A stretch of DNA of 64,000 nt from Pelagovum pacificum (GCF_016134045.1 NZ_CP065915.1:3476501-3540500), one strand, 5' to 3'. Positions 1 through 9,146 are shown, counted from the first letter of the stretch. Made by a program: numbers and translations. Notes: generated by a model not told the origin, from the letters alone.

Positions 1-357
1 TTCGAAGGTTCGTTTCTCGCAGAATCCGGTCGCAGGGCCGCGGACTGGCTTGTCGATCAGATGCCGAAGCACCAACCGACTGCGATCTTCGTGGCAGGGT
101 CGCAGATGGCCCGCGGCATGATGGGACGCCTCTACGACCTAGGCATCAGCGTCCCCGGCGACATCGCGGTCGCGACCTACGACATGCACAATACGCTCGA
201 GGACTTGCGACCGCGCCTGACCTCGGTCGGTACGAAGCCCTCGCAACTCGCCGAACGGGCGCTTGAGATGCTCCGCGAGCGGCTGTCCGGCAAGGAAACC
301 GGGCCGCCACGACGAGAGGTCATCCCCGGCGAGCTGCGTGTCGGCCAGACGACCTGA
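1..357 (+). CDS. LacI-family transcriptional regulator, C-terminal part (5' end outside window)
   Basis: The frame is open from base 1 and stops at 355-357, leaving about 118 residues. They match the effector-binding half of LacI/GalR regulators: an 'AIFVAGSQMARG' segment, then 'LGISVPGDIAV' and a 'PRLTSVGTKPSQLAERALEML' style tail, which is the usual family ending before the last helices. The DNA-binding helix-turn-helix lies upstream of the window. It sits only 42 bases ahead of the substrate-binding protein gene on the same strand, so it is probably the sugar-responsive regulator of the ABC/GH172 operon that follows. The ligand cannot be read from this fragment. Family assignment is firm; target assignment is inference from position. 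Confidence 0.85.
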   Translation, partial: FEGSFLAESGRRAADWLVDQMPKHQPTAIFVAGSQMARGMMGRLYDLGISVPGDIAVATYDMHNTLEDLRPRLTSVGTKPSQLAERALEMLRERLSGKETGPPRREVIPGELRVGQTT

Positions 358-399
358 CGCTTAATCGAATTCACTGAATCAATGCCAAGGGAGGAAATC

Positions 400-2154
400 A
401 TGGCTAATTGCAAATCGATTTGGAGATCGAGTTCAACCGCGCTTGCCGCGCTGTCACTCGGCCTTGTCGCAACGTCGGCGCTGCCACAGGAGGCTGAGCG
501 CGAGGACCAGCTCGTCTTCGAGAACATCAGCCAGCGCGTCACGACGCCGGAGAACTACAACCCTTACCTGCCGAGCACACTGCAACATGCGGGGCTTCAG
601 CAGGTCGGACAGGAATCACTGTTCTACTACAACTACGAAAGCGGTGAGCTGGAGCCGTGGCTCGCCTCGGGTTACGAGTACAATGAAGCGTTCGACGAGG
701 TCACGATCACCCTGCGCCCAGAAGCGCGGTGGAGCGATGGTGAGCCGTTCACGGCGGACGATGTCGTCTTCACCATGCAGATGCTGAAGGAGAACGCACC
801 AGCGCTCGGCGGCAATTCAGTCGATGCGCGCACGTGGATCGAGGAGATCGAGGCAGTGGACGAGCATACCGTCCGCATCCAGCTGACCTCGGCCAACCCG
901 CGTTACATCCTCAACACCTTCGGCGTACGCATCTACGGCACTGCCATGATCGTGCCTGAGCACATCTGGTCCGAGCAGGACCCGCTGACCTTCTCGAATT
1001 ACGATCTCGAGGCCGGATACCCCGTCTCCACTTCGCCCTACCAGCTGACTTCTTCGACTACGACGGAGACAGTCTGGACCCGGCGCGACGACTGGTGGGC
1101 GTCCGAAAGCGGCTTCAAGGACCTGCCCGAACCAGTCGAAGTGCTGTTCCGCACCGCCGGCAGCGAGGAACGTCGCGCCGCGATGGCCAACGCGAACGAG
1201 TTGGACACGCTTTGGGTGCTGGGCCGCGACAACTTCGAACAGGTGGTAGAGCAGAACCCCGACATAACCGCCTGGTTCGAGGAGGCGCCCTACGCCTACC
1301 TGGACCCCTGCCCGCGCTACATGGCATTCAACACGACGAAGGCGCCGTTCGACGATCCGCGCGTCCGCTGGGCCGTCAGCTACGCGATGAACCGCGACGC
1401 CATCGTCGACATCGCGTGGGAGAACCTGACCGTTCCCGCCCAGTGGATGACGCCGGACTATCCTCCGTTCCAATCCTACATGGAAGAGAACGCCGACCTG
1501 TTCGAACAGTATGATACGCTGACCTACGACACCGACCGGACGGCTGAGCTGATGGAAGAGGCCGGGTTCGAGATGGACGGCGACTATTGGGTCGACGGTG
1601 ACGGCAACCGGGTCACGCTCGACCTCGTGATCCGTCAGGGCGAAGCCGACCAAACGCGCATGGCGCCCGTCGTGTCGCAGCTTCTGCAACGCGCCGGCTT
1701 CGACGCGACGTTCCAGCTCACCGACATCGCGGCCTACACGGACGCGCTGAACAGCGGTCGGGCCGATGCGTGGCTCGACGTGTCTTGCGGCGGCGTCTCC
1801 GACCCTTACGCGACGTTTGAGCTCTACCACAGCCGCCATGCGGCCCCGGTCGGCGAAGTCGCCACCGGCGCGCGGACCCGTTGGGAGAACGAGCAGTTCG
1901 ACGAGGTCGTGAACCAGATGGCGGTCACGGCCGCGGACGATCCGGCGATGCACGACCTGTTCCGCGAGGGGCTCGAGGTCTGGCTAGAGGAAATGCCGGC
2001 GGTGCCGCTGGTGCAGGCCGCGCTGCTGACCGGCTTCAACGAGCACTATTGGACCAACTGGCCGACGGAATCGAACAACTACGTTCACCCCGGCCACTGG
2101 TGGGCAACCGCCCTCCTGCTGGTCACCAATGTCGAAAAGGCCTCGGCCGAGTGA
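400..2154 (+). CDS. ABC transporter substrate-binding protein, family 5 (SBP_bac_5)
   Basis: A 584-residue periplasmic binding protein of the oligopeptide/nickel-type family 5. The first 35 residues form a signal peptide (basic start, then an 'ALAALSLGLVATSA' core). The mature part shows the family pattern 'ARWSDGEPFTADDVVFT' near residue 115 and 'DDPRVRWAVSYAMNRDAIV' near residue 320. The start at 400 is chosen because a strong ribosome site (aagggaggaa, 386-395) sits just before it; an in-frame ATG at 382 overlaps that site. Family 5 proteins carry peptides but also several oligosaccharides, and the GH172 gene at the end of this operon favours a sugar ligand here. That substrate is inference. 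Confidence 0.9.
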   Translation: MANCKSIWRSSSTALAALSLGLVATSALPQEAEREDQLVFENISQRVTTPENYNPYLPSTLQHAGLQQVGQESLFYYNYESGELEPWLASGYEYNEAFDEVTITLRPEARWSDGEPFTADDVVFTMQMLKENAPALGGNSVDARTWIEEIEAVDEHTVRIQLTSANPRYILNTFGVRIYGTAMIVPEHIWSEQDPLTFSNYDLEAGYPVSTSPYQLTSSTTTETVWTRRDDWWASESGFKDLPEPVEVLFRTAGSEERRAAMANANELDTLWVLGRDNFEQVVEQNPDITAWFEEAPYAYLDPCPRYMAFNTTKAPFDDPRVRWAVSYAMNRDAIVDIAWENLTVPAQWMTPDYPPFQSYMEENADLFEQYDTLTYDTDRTAELMEEAGFEMDGDYWVDGDGNRVTLDLVIRQGEADQTRMAPVVSQLLQRAGFDATFQLTDIAAYTDALNSGRADAWLDVSCGGVSDPYATFELYHSRHAAPVGEVATGARTRWENEQFDEVVNQMAVTAADDPAMHDLFREGLEVWLEEMPAVPLVQAALLTGFNEHYWTNWPTESNNYVHPGHWWATALLLVTNVEKASAE

Positions 2155-2156
2155 TC

Positions 2157-2233
2157 CGGGCGGCGCGTGGTGGCCTTGAGCCGCCCGCGCCAACCGGCCT
2201 CCCCGCGGACCGGCCATCTGCCGGCCGGTCCGC
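2157..2233 (+). promoter_or_regulatory. Two intercistronic hairpins between binding-protein and permease genes
   Basis: The 136-base gap after the binding-protein gene holds two inverted repeats. The first has 8-bp arms (2157-2164 with 2180-2187). The second has perfect 11-bp arms (2205-2215 with 2223-2233) and a 7-base loop. Neither is followed by a T run, so a full terminator is unlikely. In binding-protein transporters such hairpins commonly protect the upstream message so that binding protein is made in excess over permease. That role is inferred here. Confidence 0.6.
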
Positions 2234-2290
2234 GTCACAACATCCCAGACTTGGCGGCACGACAAAGCCGTCGAAAGATCGGAAGCTCCA

Positions 2291-3283
2291 ATGACCTGGA
2301 ATTATGTCGGTCGGCGCGTCGCGATGTTCTTCGCCGTCGTTCTGCTCGCAGCCTCAGCCAACTTCCTGATACCGCGCTTCGCCCCCGGTGATCCAACGGC
2401 CGCCGTGCTCGAACAGCTGATGTCGCGGGGCCAGCAGGTTGAAGGCGCAGGCGACATCGTCCAGGAATACCGCGAACGGTTCGGTCTCGATGATCCGCTG
2501 CACATCCAGTATTTCCGATACCTCTGGAATACGCTTCGGTTCGATCTCGGGCAGTCGATCTCGTTCTTTCCGCAGACGGTGTCCTCGGCGATCCTGGACG
2601 CCCTGCCATGGACGATCGGGCTGCTTCTCGTCTCGACATTCATCGCGTTCGGCGTCGGAAGCCTCGTCGGTGCCCTGATCGCGTGGCCCGGCGCACCGCG
2701 TGCCGTGAAGGCGCTGGTGCCGGGGCTGATGATGCTGTCGGCCATCCCCTACTACCTGCTCGCGCTCATCATCCTCTATGCGCTCGCCTTTTCCTCCGGG
2801 ATATTCCCGCTCGGCGGCGCCTATTCGTCCTACCCTCGCAGTTTCGACTTCGAGACCGTGGTCGACATCCTCTACCATGCCTGCCTGCCGGCGCTGTCAA
2901 TCGTGCTGGCCGGGGTCGGCTTCTGGGCGCTCGGCATGCGGGGCGCCATGATCGGCACGCTCGGCGAAGACTACCTGACACTTGCCGAGGCCAAGGGTCT
3001 GAAGCCCCGCCGTATCTTCTTCGGCTACGCGGTGCGGAACGCGATGTTGCCACAGGTGACGTCGCTCGCCATCGCACTCGGCACCGCCGCATCGGGGTCC
3101 GTGCTGGTCGAAGTCGCCTTCAATTACCCCGGCATCGGCTTCCTGCTCTACAACGCGCTGCGCTCGTCAGACTACTTCCTCGTGCAGGGGATCGCCTTCG
3201 TGCTGGTGCTGACCGTCGCGATCGCGGTGCTGATCCTGGACCTGGTCTACCCGTTCCTCGACCCCCGCATCGAGCGGCAGTGA
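2291..3283 (+). CDS. ABC transporter permease, DppB/OppB type
   Basis: A 330-residue inner-membrane permease of the peptide-class ABC family. It begins with the typical 'YVGRRVAMFFAVVLLAASANFLIPRFAPGDP' arrangement of an N-terminal helix followed by a periplasmic loop. It carries the cytoplasmic EAA loop 'EAKGLKPRRIFFGYAVRN' near residues 233-250, which contacts the ATPases. About six membrane segments are visible. It pairs with the second permease at 3295, 11 bases downstream. The length is normal for the family. The family does not distinguish peptide from oligosaccharide substrates. Confidence 0.9.
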   Translation: MTWNYVGRRVAMFFAVVLLAASANFLIPRFAPGDPTAAVLEQLMSRGQQVEGAGDIVQEYRERFGLDDPLHIQYFRYLWNTLRFDLGQSISFFPQTVSSAILDALPWTIGLLLVSTFIAFGVGSLVGALIAWPGAPRAVKALVPGLMMLSAIPYYLLALIILYALAFSSGIFPLGGAYSSYPRSFDFETVVDILYHACLPALSIVLAGVGFWALGMRGAMIGTLGEDYLTLAEAKGLKPRRIFFGYAVRNAMLPQVTSLAIALGTAASGSVLVEVAFNYPGIGFLLYNALRSSDYFLVQGIAFVLVLTVAIAVLILDLVYPFLDPRIERQ

Positions 3284-3294
3284 CGGAGGCCCCC

Positions 3295-4164
3295 ATGTCC
3301 AACGTCCTCCGCACCCTTCGCGCAAGCCTGAGCTTCGCGCTCGCCAATCCCAAGATGCTGGCCGGGATCGCGATCCTCGCCGTGCTGCTGCTGTTCAGCT
3401 TCGTCGGTCCGATGTTCGTCGACCTGCGCAATGCCGAGCCGATTTCGGTCAGCACCAACCAGCGCCCTTCGGCCGAGCTCTGGCTCGGCAGCGATAGTGG
3501 CGGGCGCGACCTGCTGGCCGTGATGATCGCCGCGACGCCCCAGACCTTGCGAATGGGCGTGCTCGCCGGTGCGCTCGGAGTCGCGTTCGGGGTCTTCCTC
3601 GGCCTCGTCGCCGGCTACTGGGGCGGCTGGCGCGACCGTGTCATCTCGACCGTCACGGACACGATGCTGACGATCCCGCCGCTGGCCATCCTGCTGGTCG
3701 TCGCCGCCTCGATGCGGTCGATCACGGTGGAGATTATGGCGGTCATCATCGCAGCGCTGTCGTGGATGTTCGCCGCGCGCATCATCCGCGCGCAGGTCCT
3801 TTCCCTGCGGGAACAGAACTACGTGAAGATGGCGAAACTCTCCGGCATGAGCGATCTGCGCGTAGTGCTAACCGAGGTGCTGCCCAACATCGTGCCTCTG
3901 GCCTTCGCGGCCTTCGTCGGCGCGGTCTCCGGCGCGATCCTAGCCGGCATCGGGCTCGAGGTGCTCGGTCTCGGACCGCAGAACACGCCGACCCTCGGGA
4001 TGACGATCTACTGGGCGCTGCTCTACTCGGCCTTCAGCCGGGGCATGTGGTGGTGGTGGCTGCCTCCGATCCTGATCCTGATCGCGCTCTTCATCTCACT
4101 CTTCCTCATCACCGCGGCCCTCGACGAGGTCGCCAACCCGAAACTGAGGAGGTCCCGCAAATGA
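3295..4164 (+). CDS. ABC transporter permease, DppC/OppC type
   Basis: A 289-residue partner permease. The ATG at 3295 follows a ggagg ribosome site (3285-3289); in-frame sequence further upstream is only the shadow of the previous gene. The protein has an N-terminal helix ('MLAGIAILAVLLLFSFVGPM'), the 'LGSDSGGRDLLAVMIAATPQTL' loop typical of DppC-type subunits, and an EAA loop 'AKLSGMSDLRVVLTEVLPN' near residues 180-198. Its stop overlaps the next start (ATGA at 4161-4164), indicating translational coupling with the first ATPase. Confidence 0.9.
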   Translation: MSNVLRTLRASLSFALANPKMLAGIAILAVLLLFSFVGPMFVDLRNAEPISVSTNQRPSAELWLGSDSGGRDLLAVMIAATPQTLRMGVLAGALGVAFGVFLGLVAGYWGGWRDRVISTVTDTMLTIPPLAILLVVAASMRSITVEIMAVIIAALSWMFAARIIRAQVLSLREQNYVKMAKLSGMSDLRVVLTEVLPNIVPLAFAAFVGAVSGAILAGIGLEVLGLGPQNTPTLGMTIYWALLYSAFSRGMWWWWLPPILILIALFISLFLITAALDEVANPKLRRSRK

Positions 4165-5159
4165 CCGGCCCCGTTCTCAGCATCCGCAACCTCTCTGTCA
4201 CCTACCGCATCGCGAACGAGGATTTCCCGGCGGTCAGCGACGTGAATCTCGACCTCGCCGCGGGTGAGCGCATCGGCATCGTCGGCGAAAGCGGTTCTGG
4301 CAAGTCTACGCTCGCGCTCGCCCTCATGCGTTTGCACAAGCACCCCGCACGGATCGCCAGTGGCAGCGTCACGATCGGCGGCACCGACCTCTTGTCTCTC
4401 GGGAAGGAGCCGCTGCGGCGATTCCGGTGGGATCGCGTATCGATGATCCCGCAGGGCGCGATGAACTCGCTCAACCCGGTGACCACGGTGCGACGACAAA
4501 TGACCGATACCATCCGCGCCCACACCCGTGAGCTGTCGAAGCGCGACATCAACGCCCGGATCGAGGACCTGCTGGAGCGCGTCGGCCTCGACCGTGGAGT
4601 CGCAGACCTCTACCCGCACGAGCTGTCGGGCGGCATGAAGCAGCGGGTCTGTATCGCGCTGGCCATCGTGCTGGAGCCGCAGCTCATCATCGCGGACGAG
4701 CCGACGAGCGCGCTCGACGTCGTGGTCCAGCGGCGGGTGATCGAGACACTGAAAGACGTTCAGTCGCAACTTGGCGCGGCGATGATCCTGATCGGGCACG
4801 ACATGGGGCTGATGGCCCAGTCGGTCGACCGCTTGGCCGTCATGTATGCCGGCCGCCTCGTCGACGACGCACCGATCCGCGACTTTTTCCACGACCCGCA
4901 GCACCCCTACAGCCGGCTGCTGATCGACTCCCTGCCCTCCCCCGACGAGTTGAAGCCGCTCACCGGCATCCCTGGCATGCAGCCCGGCCTCGGGCGGTTG
5001 CCGGACGGCTGTCCGTTTCACCCCCGCTGCCCGAATGCCGCCGAGGTCTGCCGCAACATAGACCCGCCGCTCGAGCTGTCTGGTCCCAGTCGCCGCGCCG
5101 CCTGCCACATGGTCGCCGCCGCGCGCGCCGGCCGCAATTTCGAGGAGGTCACGGGATGA
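4161..5159 (+). CDS. ABC transporter ATP-binding protein, DppD/OppD type
   Basis: A 332-residue cytoplasmic ATPase. Visible motifs are Walker A 'GESGSGKST' (residues 39-47), signature 'LSGGMKQRV' near 155, Walker B '[12 protein letters not shown]' near 175, and the switch histidine in 'LIGHDMG'. The C-terminal oligopeptide-transporter extension 'GCPFHPRCPNAAEVC' carries the cysteine cluster typical of DppD/OppD, where an iron-sulfur cluster has been described in some members. The gene overlaps its neighbours by ATGA on both sides, so all four transporter genes form one coupled unit. Confidence 0.92.
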   Translation: MTGPVLSIRNLSVTYRIANEDFPAVSDVNLDLAAGERIGIVGESGSGKSTLALALMRLHKHPARIASGSVTIGGTDLLSLGKEPLRRFRWDRVSMIPQGAMNSLNPVTTVRRQMTDTIRAHTRELSKRDINARIEDLLERVGLDRGVADLYPHELSGGMKQRVCIALAIVLEPQLIIADEPTSALDVVVQRRVIETLKDVQSQLGAAMILIGHDMGLMAQSVDRLAVMYAGRLVDDAPIRDFFHDPQHPYSRLLIDSLPSPDELKPLTGIPGMQPGLGRLPDGCPFHPRCPNAAEVCRNIDPPLELSGPSRRAACHMVAAARAGRNFEEVTG

Positions 5160-6136
5160 GCGCACCGCTTCTGGACATCGACGACGTCACGGTCAAATTC
5201 GGCGGCGGCGTCGGACAGGGCCCGGCTTTCACCGCGCTCGAGAACTTCACGCTGCGCATTCCCTCGGACGAGCCGCAGATCATCGCGGTCGCGGGCGAGA
5301 GCGGCTCCGGAAAGTCGACCATGGGGGGCGTCGGCCTCGGCCTGAACCGCCCGAGCGCCGGGACCGTCCGGTTCCAGGGCGACGACATCTGGGGCTCCGG
5401 CATGGCGCGTTCGACGGACTTCCGAAAGTCGGTGCAGGCGATCTTTCAGGACCCGTTCTCGGTCTTCAACCCGTTCTACCCGGTGGAGCGACTGCTGCGC
5501 ATTCCGCTGCGCCAGTTCGGCATCGCCAAGGGCCGCACGGAACAGGACGAGCTGATCCAGGACGCCCTGTCGAAGGTCGGCCTGCGCCCCGAGCAGATCA
5601 TCGGCCGCCATCCGCATCAGCTGTCTGGCGGCCAGCGGCAGCGGATCGTGGTCGCCCGCGCCCTGATGCTGCGCCCGAAACTGATCGTCGCGGACGAGCC
5701 GGTGTCGATGATCGACGCGAGCCTGAGGGCGACGGTGCTCGAGAACCTGCGCAGCCTGCGCGACGATCACGGCATCTCGCTGATCTACATCACGCACGAC
5801 CTCGCCACCGCGCGGCAGGTCAGCGACCGGCTCTTCGTGCTCTACCGCGGGCGCGCGGTTGAGGAAGGCAGCGCCAACGACGTCATCGGCGACCCGCTGC
5901 ACCCCTACACCCAGCTGCTGATGAACTCGATCCCGCGACCCGACCCGGACGCGGGGTGGGAGGGCGAGACTCAGGGCGATGAGGCGCGCGGCACGCTGTC
6001 CGACCGGTCGCAATGCGTTTTCATCGACCGGTGCCCGCACAGGATGGACGCCTGCCGCCGCGCACCATCGGACAGCTTCGTCCAACGCCGCCGCGTCGCC
6101 TGCCATCTCTACGACGACGCGCGCGTCGCGACCTGA
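5156..6136 (+). CDS. ABC transporter ATP-binding protein, DppF/OppF type
   Basis: A 326-residue second ATPase of the same transporter. It has Walker A '[10 protein letters not shown]' near residue 43, signature 'LSGGQRQRI' near 156 and Walker B 'LIVADEPVSMIDASLRA' near 178. The 'PVSMID' variant in place of 'PTSALD' is common in DppF-type subunits. The C-terminal region ends in 'CVFIDRCPHRMDACR', the usual cysteine-containing tail. It overlaps the previous gene by four bases (ATGA). The GH172 gene begins 27 bases after its stop with its own ribosome site, consistent with one operon. Confidence 0.92.
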   Translation: MSAPLLDIDDVTVKFGGGVGQGPAFTALENFTLRIPSDEPQIIAVAGESGSGKSTMGGVGLGLNRPSAGTVRFQGDDIWGSGMARSTDFRKSVQAIFQDPFSVFNPFYPVERLLRIPLRQFGIAKGRTEQDELIQDALSKVGLRPEQIIGRHPHQLSGGQRQRIVVARALMLRPKLIVADEPVSMIDASLRATVLENLRSLRDDHGISLIYITHDLATARQVSDRLFVLYRGRAVEEGSANDVIGDPLHPYTQLLMNSIPRPDPDAGWEGETQGDEARGTLSDRSQCVFIDRCPHRMDACRRAPSDSFVQRRRVACHLYDDARVAT

Positions 6137-6163
6137 GCCAAGATTACCCAACAGGAGGAAACC

Positions 6164-7252
6164 ATGAACTCATTCAACGGGCTCGGCATGAGCCTCGGCA
6201 ACCTGTCACGTCTGTCAGACGCGAAGTCCCGTTCGATCTGCCCGGAGAACTTCACGGGCGAGAAAGGCGGGGCCTGCCAGGCGACGGAAGGCACCGGGGC
6301 CCACGCGGCGCGCGATCTTGGCAAGGGCTGGAAGATCTCGCCCTCGATCAACATCGCGCCCGGCGAGACCGCCCTGCTGGCCGACATTGAGGGCCCCGGC
6401 GCGATCCAGCACATCTGGATGACCCCGACGGGCAACTGGCGCTTCTCGATCCTGCGCTTCTACTGGGACGACGAGGAGACACCGTCGGTGGAATGCCCGG
6501 TCGGCGACTTCTTCGGCTGCGGCTGGGGGGAGTTCGCCCAGCTGACCAGCGCGCCCGTCTGCGTGAACCCCGGCAGCGCCTTCAACTGCTACTGGGAGAT
6601 GCCTTTCCGAAAGCGGTGCCGAGTGACGATGGAGAACATCGCCGACGAGCAGATGACCCTCTACTACCAGATCGACTACACCCTGACCGAGGTGCCGGAA
6701 GATTGCGCCTACTTCCACGCCCAGTTCCGCCGCACCAACCCGATCCCGTGGAAATCGGACTACACCGTGATCGACGGCGTGCAGGGCAAGGGCCATTTCG
6801 TCGGCATGTATCTCGCTTGGGGCATGAACAACAACGGCTGGTGGGGCGAAGGCGAGGTGAAGTTCTACCTCGACGGAGACGAGGACTATCCGACCATCTC
6901 CTCGACCGGGCTAGAGGACTATTTTGGCGGGTCCTACAATTTCGACCCGACGCCGAAGCACGACAATGCCTACGTCACCTACACCACGCCCTACGCCGGG
7001 TTTCACCAGGTGATCCGCCCGTCCTCCGACTATCAGACCCAGTTCCGCATGGGTATGTACCGCTTCCACGTAATGGACCCGGTCCGGTTCGAGCAGGACC
7101 TTCGCATCGACGTTCAGGCGCTCGGCTGGGGATACAACGGGCGCTGGCTGCACGTTCAGGACGACGTCGCTTCGGTCGCCTATTGGTACCAGACGCTCCC
7201 CGCCGCACCGTTCCCGCCGCTGCCGGAGCGGGATCGACTGCTTATCGTCTGA
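6164..7252 (+). CDS. Glycoside hydrolase family 172 (DUF2961) protein
   Basis: A 362-residue protein with the DUF2961 fold signature. It has an N-terminal segment rich in small residues and carbohydrate-facing aromatics ('GPGAIQHIWMT', 'RFYWDDEETPSVECPVGDFF'). The conserved 'TGLEDYFGGSYNF' block (residues about 247-259) corresponds to the GTEDYF motif carrying an acidic residue important in the family. Family 172 enzymes characterised so far act on fructofuranose or arabinofuranose linkages. No signal peptide is seen, so it probably works on imported saccharide in the cytoplasm. The start follows an aggagg site at 6152. Its place at the end of a LacI-ABC operon makes intracellular hydrolysis of the transported glycan the natural reading. 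Confidence 0.88.
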   Translation: MNSFNGLGMSLGNLSRLSDAKSRSICPENFTGEKGGACQATEGTGAHAARDLGKGWKISPSINIAPGETALLADIEGPGAIQHIWMTPTGNWRFSILRFYWDDEETPSVECPVGDFFGCGWGEFAQLTSAPVCVNPGSAFNCYWEMPFRKRCRVTMENIADEQMTLYYQIDYTLTEVPEDCAYFHAQFRRTNPIPWKSDYTVIDGVQGKGHFVGMYLAWGMNNNGWWGEGEVKFYLDGDEDYPTISSTGLEDYFGGSYNFDPTPKHDNAYVTYTTPYAGFHQVIRPSSDYQTQFRMGMYRFHVMDPVRFEQDLRIDVQALGWGYNGRWLHVQDDVASVAYWYQTLPAAPFPPLPERDRLLIV

Positions 7253-7554
7253 CATGACTTCGAGGATCCGTTCCCTCGATTGAGTTCAGCCTACCCCCAA
7301 GTCTCAAGCTCGGCCCAATGAGGGCCGGGCGACCTGAGCAATCTGGTAATTCGTGACGCGACGTTGCAGCGACTTAGATAGCTTCACTGAGCCGCAGTGT
7401 ACCGCTTGCGTCAGCGCCGAAGGCCGCAACGCAATCGAGACCTTGAGATCCCTTATCTCTGAATTTCACGTGGAAATGGTCGAAGGACGGTTATCCATCA
7501 CTGTCTATGGATACGTCGCCGCCCTTCTCGAAGGGGATGCCAGTTTGACTACGG
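7253..7554. other. 302-base gap without a supported gene
   Basis: The gap runs between the hydrolase operon and the tRNA gene. A small inverted repeat with 6-bp arms close to the stop codon (about 7259-7278, tcgagg with cctcga) may serve as a weak terminator. An 81-codon reading frame (7353-7598) starts here but runs through the tRNA gene, has irregular codon use and no ribosome site, so it is not called. The base composition is visibly lower in GC than in the flanking genes. Confidence 0.6.
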
Positions 7555-7631
7555 TGGTAGCGTGGGGCGGACTTGAACCGCCGACCCCAGCATTATGAGT
7601 GCTGTGCTCTAACCAGCTGAGCTACCACGCC
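7555..7631 (-). tRNA. tRNA-Met (CAT), elongator type
   Basis: On the minus strand a complete 77-base cloverleaf can be folded: acceptor stem GGCGTGG with CCACGCT (one G-U pair at the first position), D arm GCTC/GAGC, anticodon stem CAGCA/TGCTG with loop CTCATAA, T arm GGCGG-TTCAAGT-CCGCC, and an encoded CCA end. The anticodon is CAT. The first position is paired and the anticodon stem lacks the three G-C pairs of initiator tRNA, so it reads as elongator tRNA-Met. An isoleucine-2 tRNA, which also shows CAT in DNA, is the alternative, but the arm sequences resemble elongator Met. Confidence 0.93.
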
Positions 7632-7736
7632 ACACCGGCGTTCCACTAGACACCACCCGCCCCGGTGTCAACGCATATCTGGCCCCTTTTCCTTCCCCCA
7701 CCGTTGCGTCATCACCCGGGGAGAGGAGGCCATCCG

Positions 7737-9146
7737 ATGCTCGACGCCATGAGGTCCCTGTTGGGGCTGGAGAATGTGCTGACCGGCGATGACGCCGTGC
7801 CGTGGGGACGGGATGCGACCGGCAAGTACGTCGGCACACCGCGCGCCGTGCTGCGCCCGTTCGATACCGCGCAGGTGTCCGCGATCCTCGCCGCGGCGAA
7901 CGACAGCGGCACCGGGATCGTACCTGTCTCGGGCAATACCGGGCTGAACGGCGGGGCCTTCGCGGAGGACCAGATCGTCGTCTCGCTCGACCGGATGCGG
8001 AAGGTCCGAGACATCCGTCCGGAAACCCGGCTCGCCGTGGTCGAGGCCGGCGTGATCCTCTCCGATCTGCACGAGGCCGCCCATGCCGAGGGGCTGAGCT
8101 TCCCGATGACATTCGGGGCGCGGGGCTCGGCCCGGATCGGTGGCATCCTCGCCACCAATGCCGGCGGCTCCAACGTACTGCGCTATGGTAATACCCGGGA
8201 CCTCGTGCTCGGGATCGAAGCGGTGATGGCCGACGGGCGGGTGATGAACCTGCTCACCGAGCTGCACAAGAACAACACCGGCTACGACCTGCGGCACCTG
8301 CTGATCGGGGCGGAAGGGACGCTCGGCATCATCACCGCCGCCGTGGTCAAGCTGGTGCCACGCCCCCGCGCCTACGCGACCGCGACGATCGCGACCGGCT
8401 CCCTCGCCGACGCGCTGACACTGCTGAACCGCCTGCGCGAGGCGAGCAGCGGCGCCGTCGAAGCGTTCGAATACATGCCGGACAGCTACATATCCGGCCA
8501 CCTCGACGCCATCCCCGGTGCGCGCGAGCCCTTCTCGGAGCGCCACCCGGTCACGCTGCTGACCGAACTCGGTGCGACCTCCCCGAAAGAGGCGGAGCCT
8601 GGTCCCGACGGCGAAATCCCCCTCGTCGCGACGCTCGAGGCGACGCTTGCCGAGGCGATGGAAGACGGCCTCGTCCGCGACGCCACGATCGCCCGCTCCG
8701 AAAGCCAGCGGACCGAGATGTGGGCCCGCCGCGAAGCCGCTGCCGAGATTGCGTTTCACAAGCGCCCGTTCGTCGACACCGACATCGCCCTGCCCCTCGA
8801 CCGGTTGCAGGCGTTCTTCGACGAAGTGCGCGCGCGTCTGGCCAGGCTGGACGCCGGTGCGACCGACCTCGCCGTCGCGCACCTCGGCGACGGCAACATT
8901 CACTACACGGTCTATCCCACCACCGACGACGCGGCGCTGCTCGGACAGGTGCGCGACATCATCGACACGACCTCCGTTGAGCTTGGCGGCACCTTCAGCG
9001 CGGAGCACGGGATCGGCATCTCCAAGCTCGGCCCGATGAGCCGCTTCAAGGACCCCGTCGCGCTGTCGGCAATGCAGGCGATCAAGCGGGCGCTCGATCC
9101 GAAAGGCATCCTGAACCCCGGCAAAACGCTGCCGGCCGAGTCCTGA
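7737..9146 (+). CDS. FAD-binding 2-hydroxyacid dehydrogenase (GlcD / D-2-hydroxyglutarate dehydrogenase-like)
   Basis: A 469-residue flavoprotein of the PCMH-type FAD-binding family. Residues about 40-220 form the FAD domain ('VPVSGNTGLNGG' near 64, 'GGILATNAGGSNVLRYGNTRDLVLG' near 138). The C-terminal oxidase cap has 'HLGDGNIHYTVYP' near 382 and 'AEHGIGISKLGPM' near 422, ending 'DPKGILNPGKTL'. These are hallmarks of D-lactate, glycolate-subunit and D-2-hydroxyglutarate dehydrogenases; the exact substrate cannot be chosen from sequence alone. The start at 7737 follows a gagaggagg site (7721-7729). Its stop overlaps the next start by one base, so it is coupled to the MFS gene. Confidence 0.88.
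   Translation: MLDAMRSLLGLENVLTGDDAVPWGRDATGKYVGTPRAVLRPFDTAQVSAILAAANDSGTGIVPVSGNTGLNGGAFAEDQIVVSLDRMRKVRDIRPETRLAVVEAGVILSDLHEAAHAEGLSFPMTFGARGSARIGGILATNAGGSNVLRYGNTRDLVLGIEAVMADGRVMNLLTELHKNNTGYDLRHLLIGAEGTLGIITAAVVKLVPRPRAYATATIATGSLADALTLLNRLREASSGAVEAFEYMPDSYISGHLDAIPGAREPFSERHPVTLLTELGATSPKEAEPGPDGEIPLVATLEATLAEAMEDGLVRDATIARSESQRTEMWARREAAAEIAFHKRPFVDTDIALPLDRLQAFFDEVRARLARLDAGATDLAVAHLGDGNIHYTVYPTTDDAALLGQVRDIIDTTSVELGGTFSAEHGIGISKLGPMSRFKDPVALSAMQAIKRALDPKGILNPGKTLPAES

Noticed and set aside
817..1953. 378-codon minus-strand frame opposite the binding-protein gene
   Set aside because: Shadow frame; no motif or ribosome site, while the plus strand encodes an intact family-5 binding protein.
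7353..7598. 81-codon plus-strand frame
   Set aside because: It runs through the tRNA-Met gene on the other strand, has no ribosome site and its codon bias is unlike neighbouring genes.
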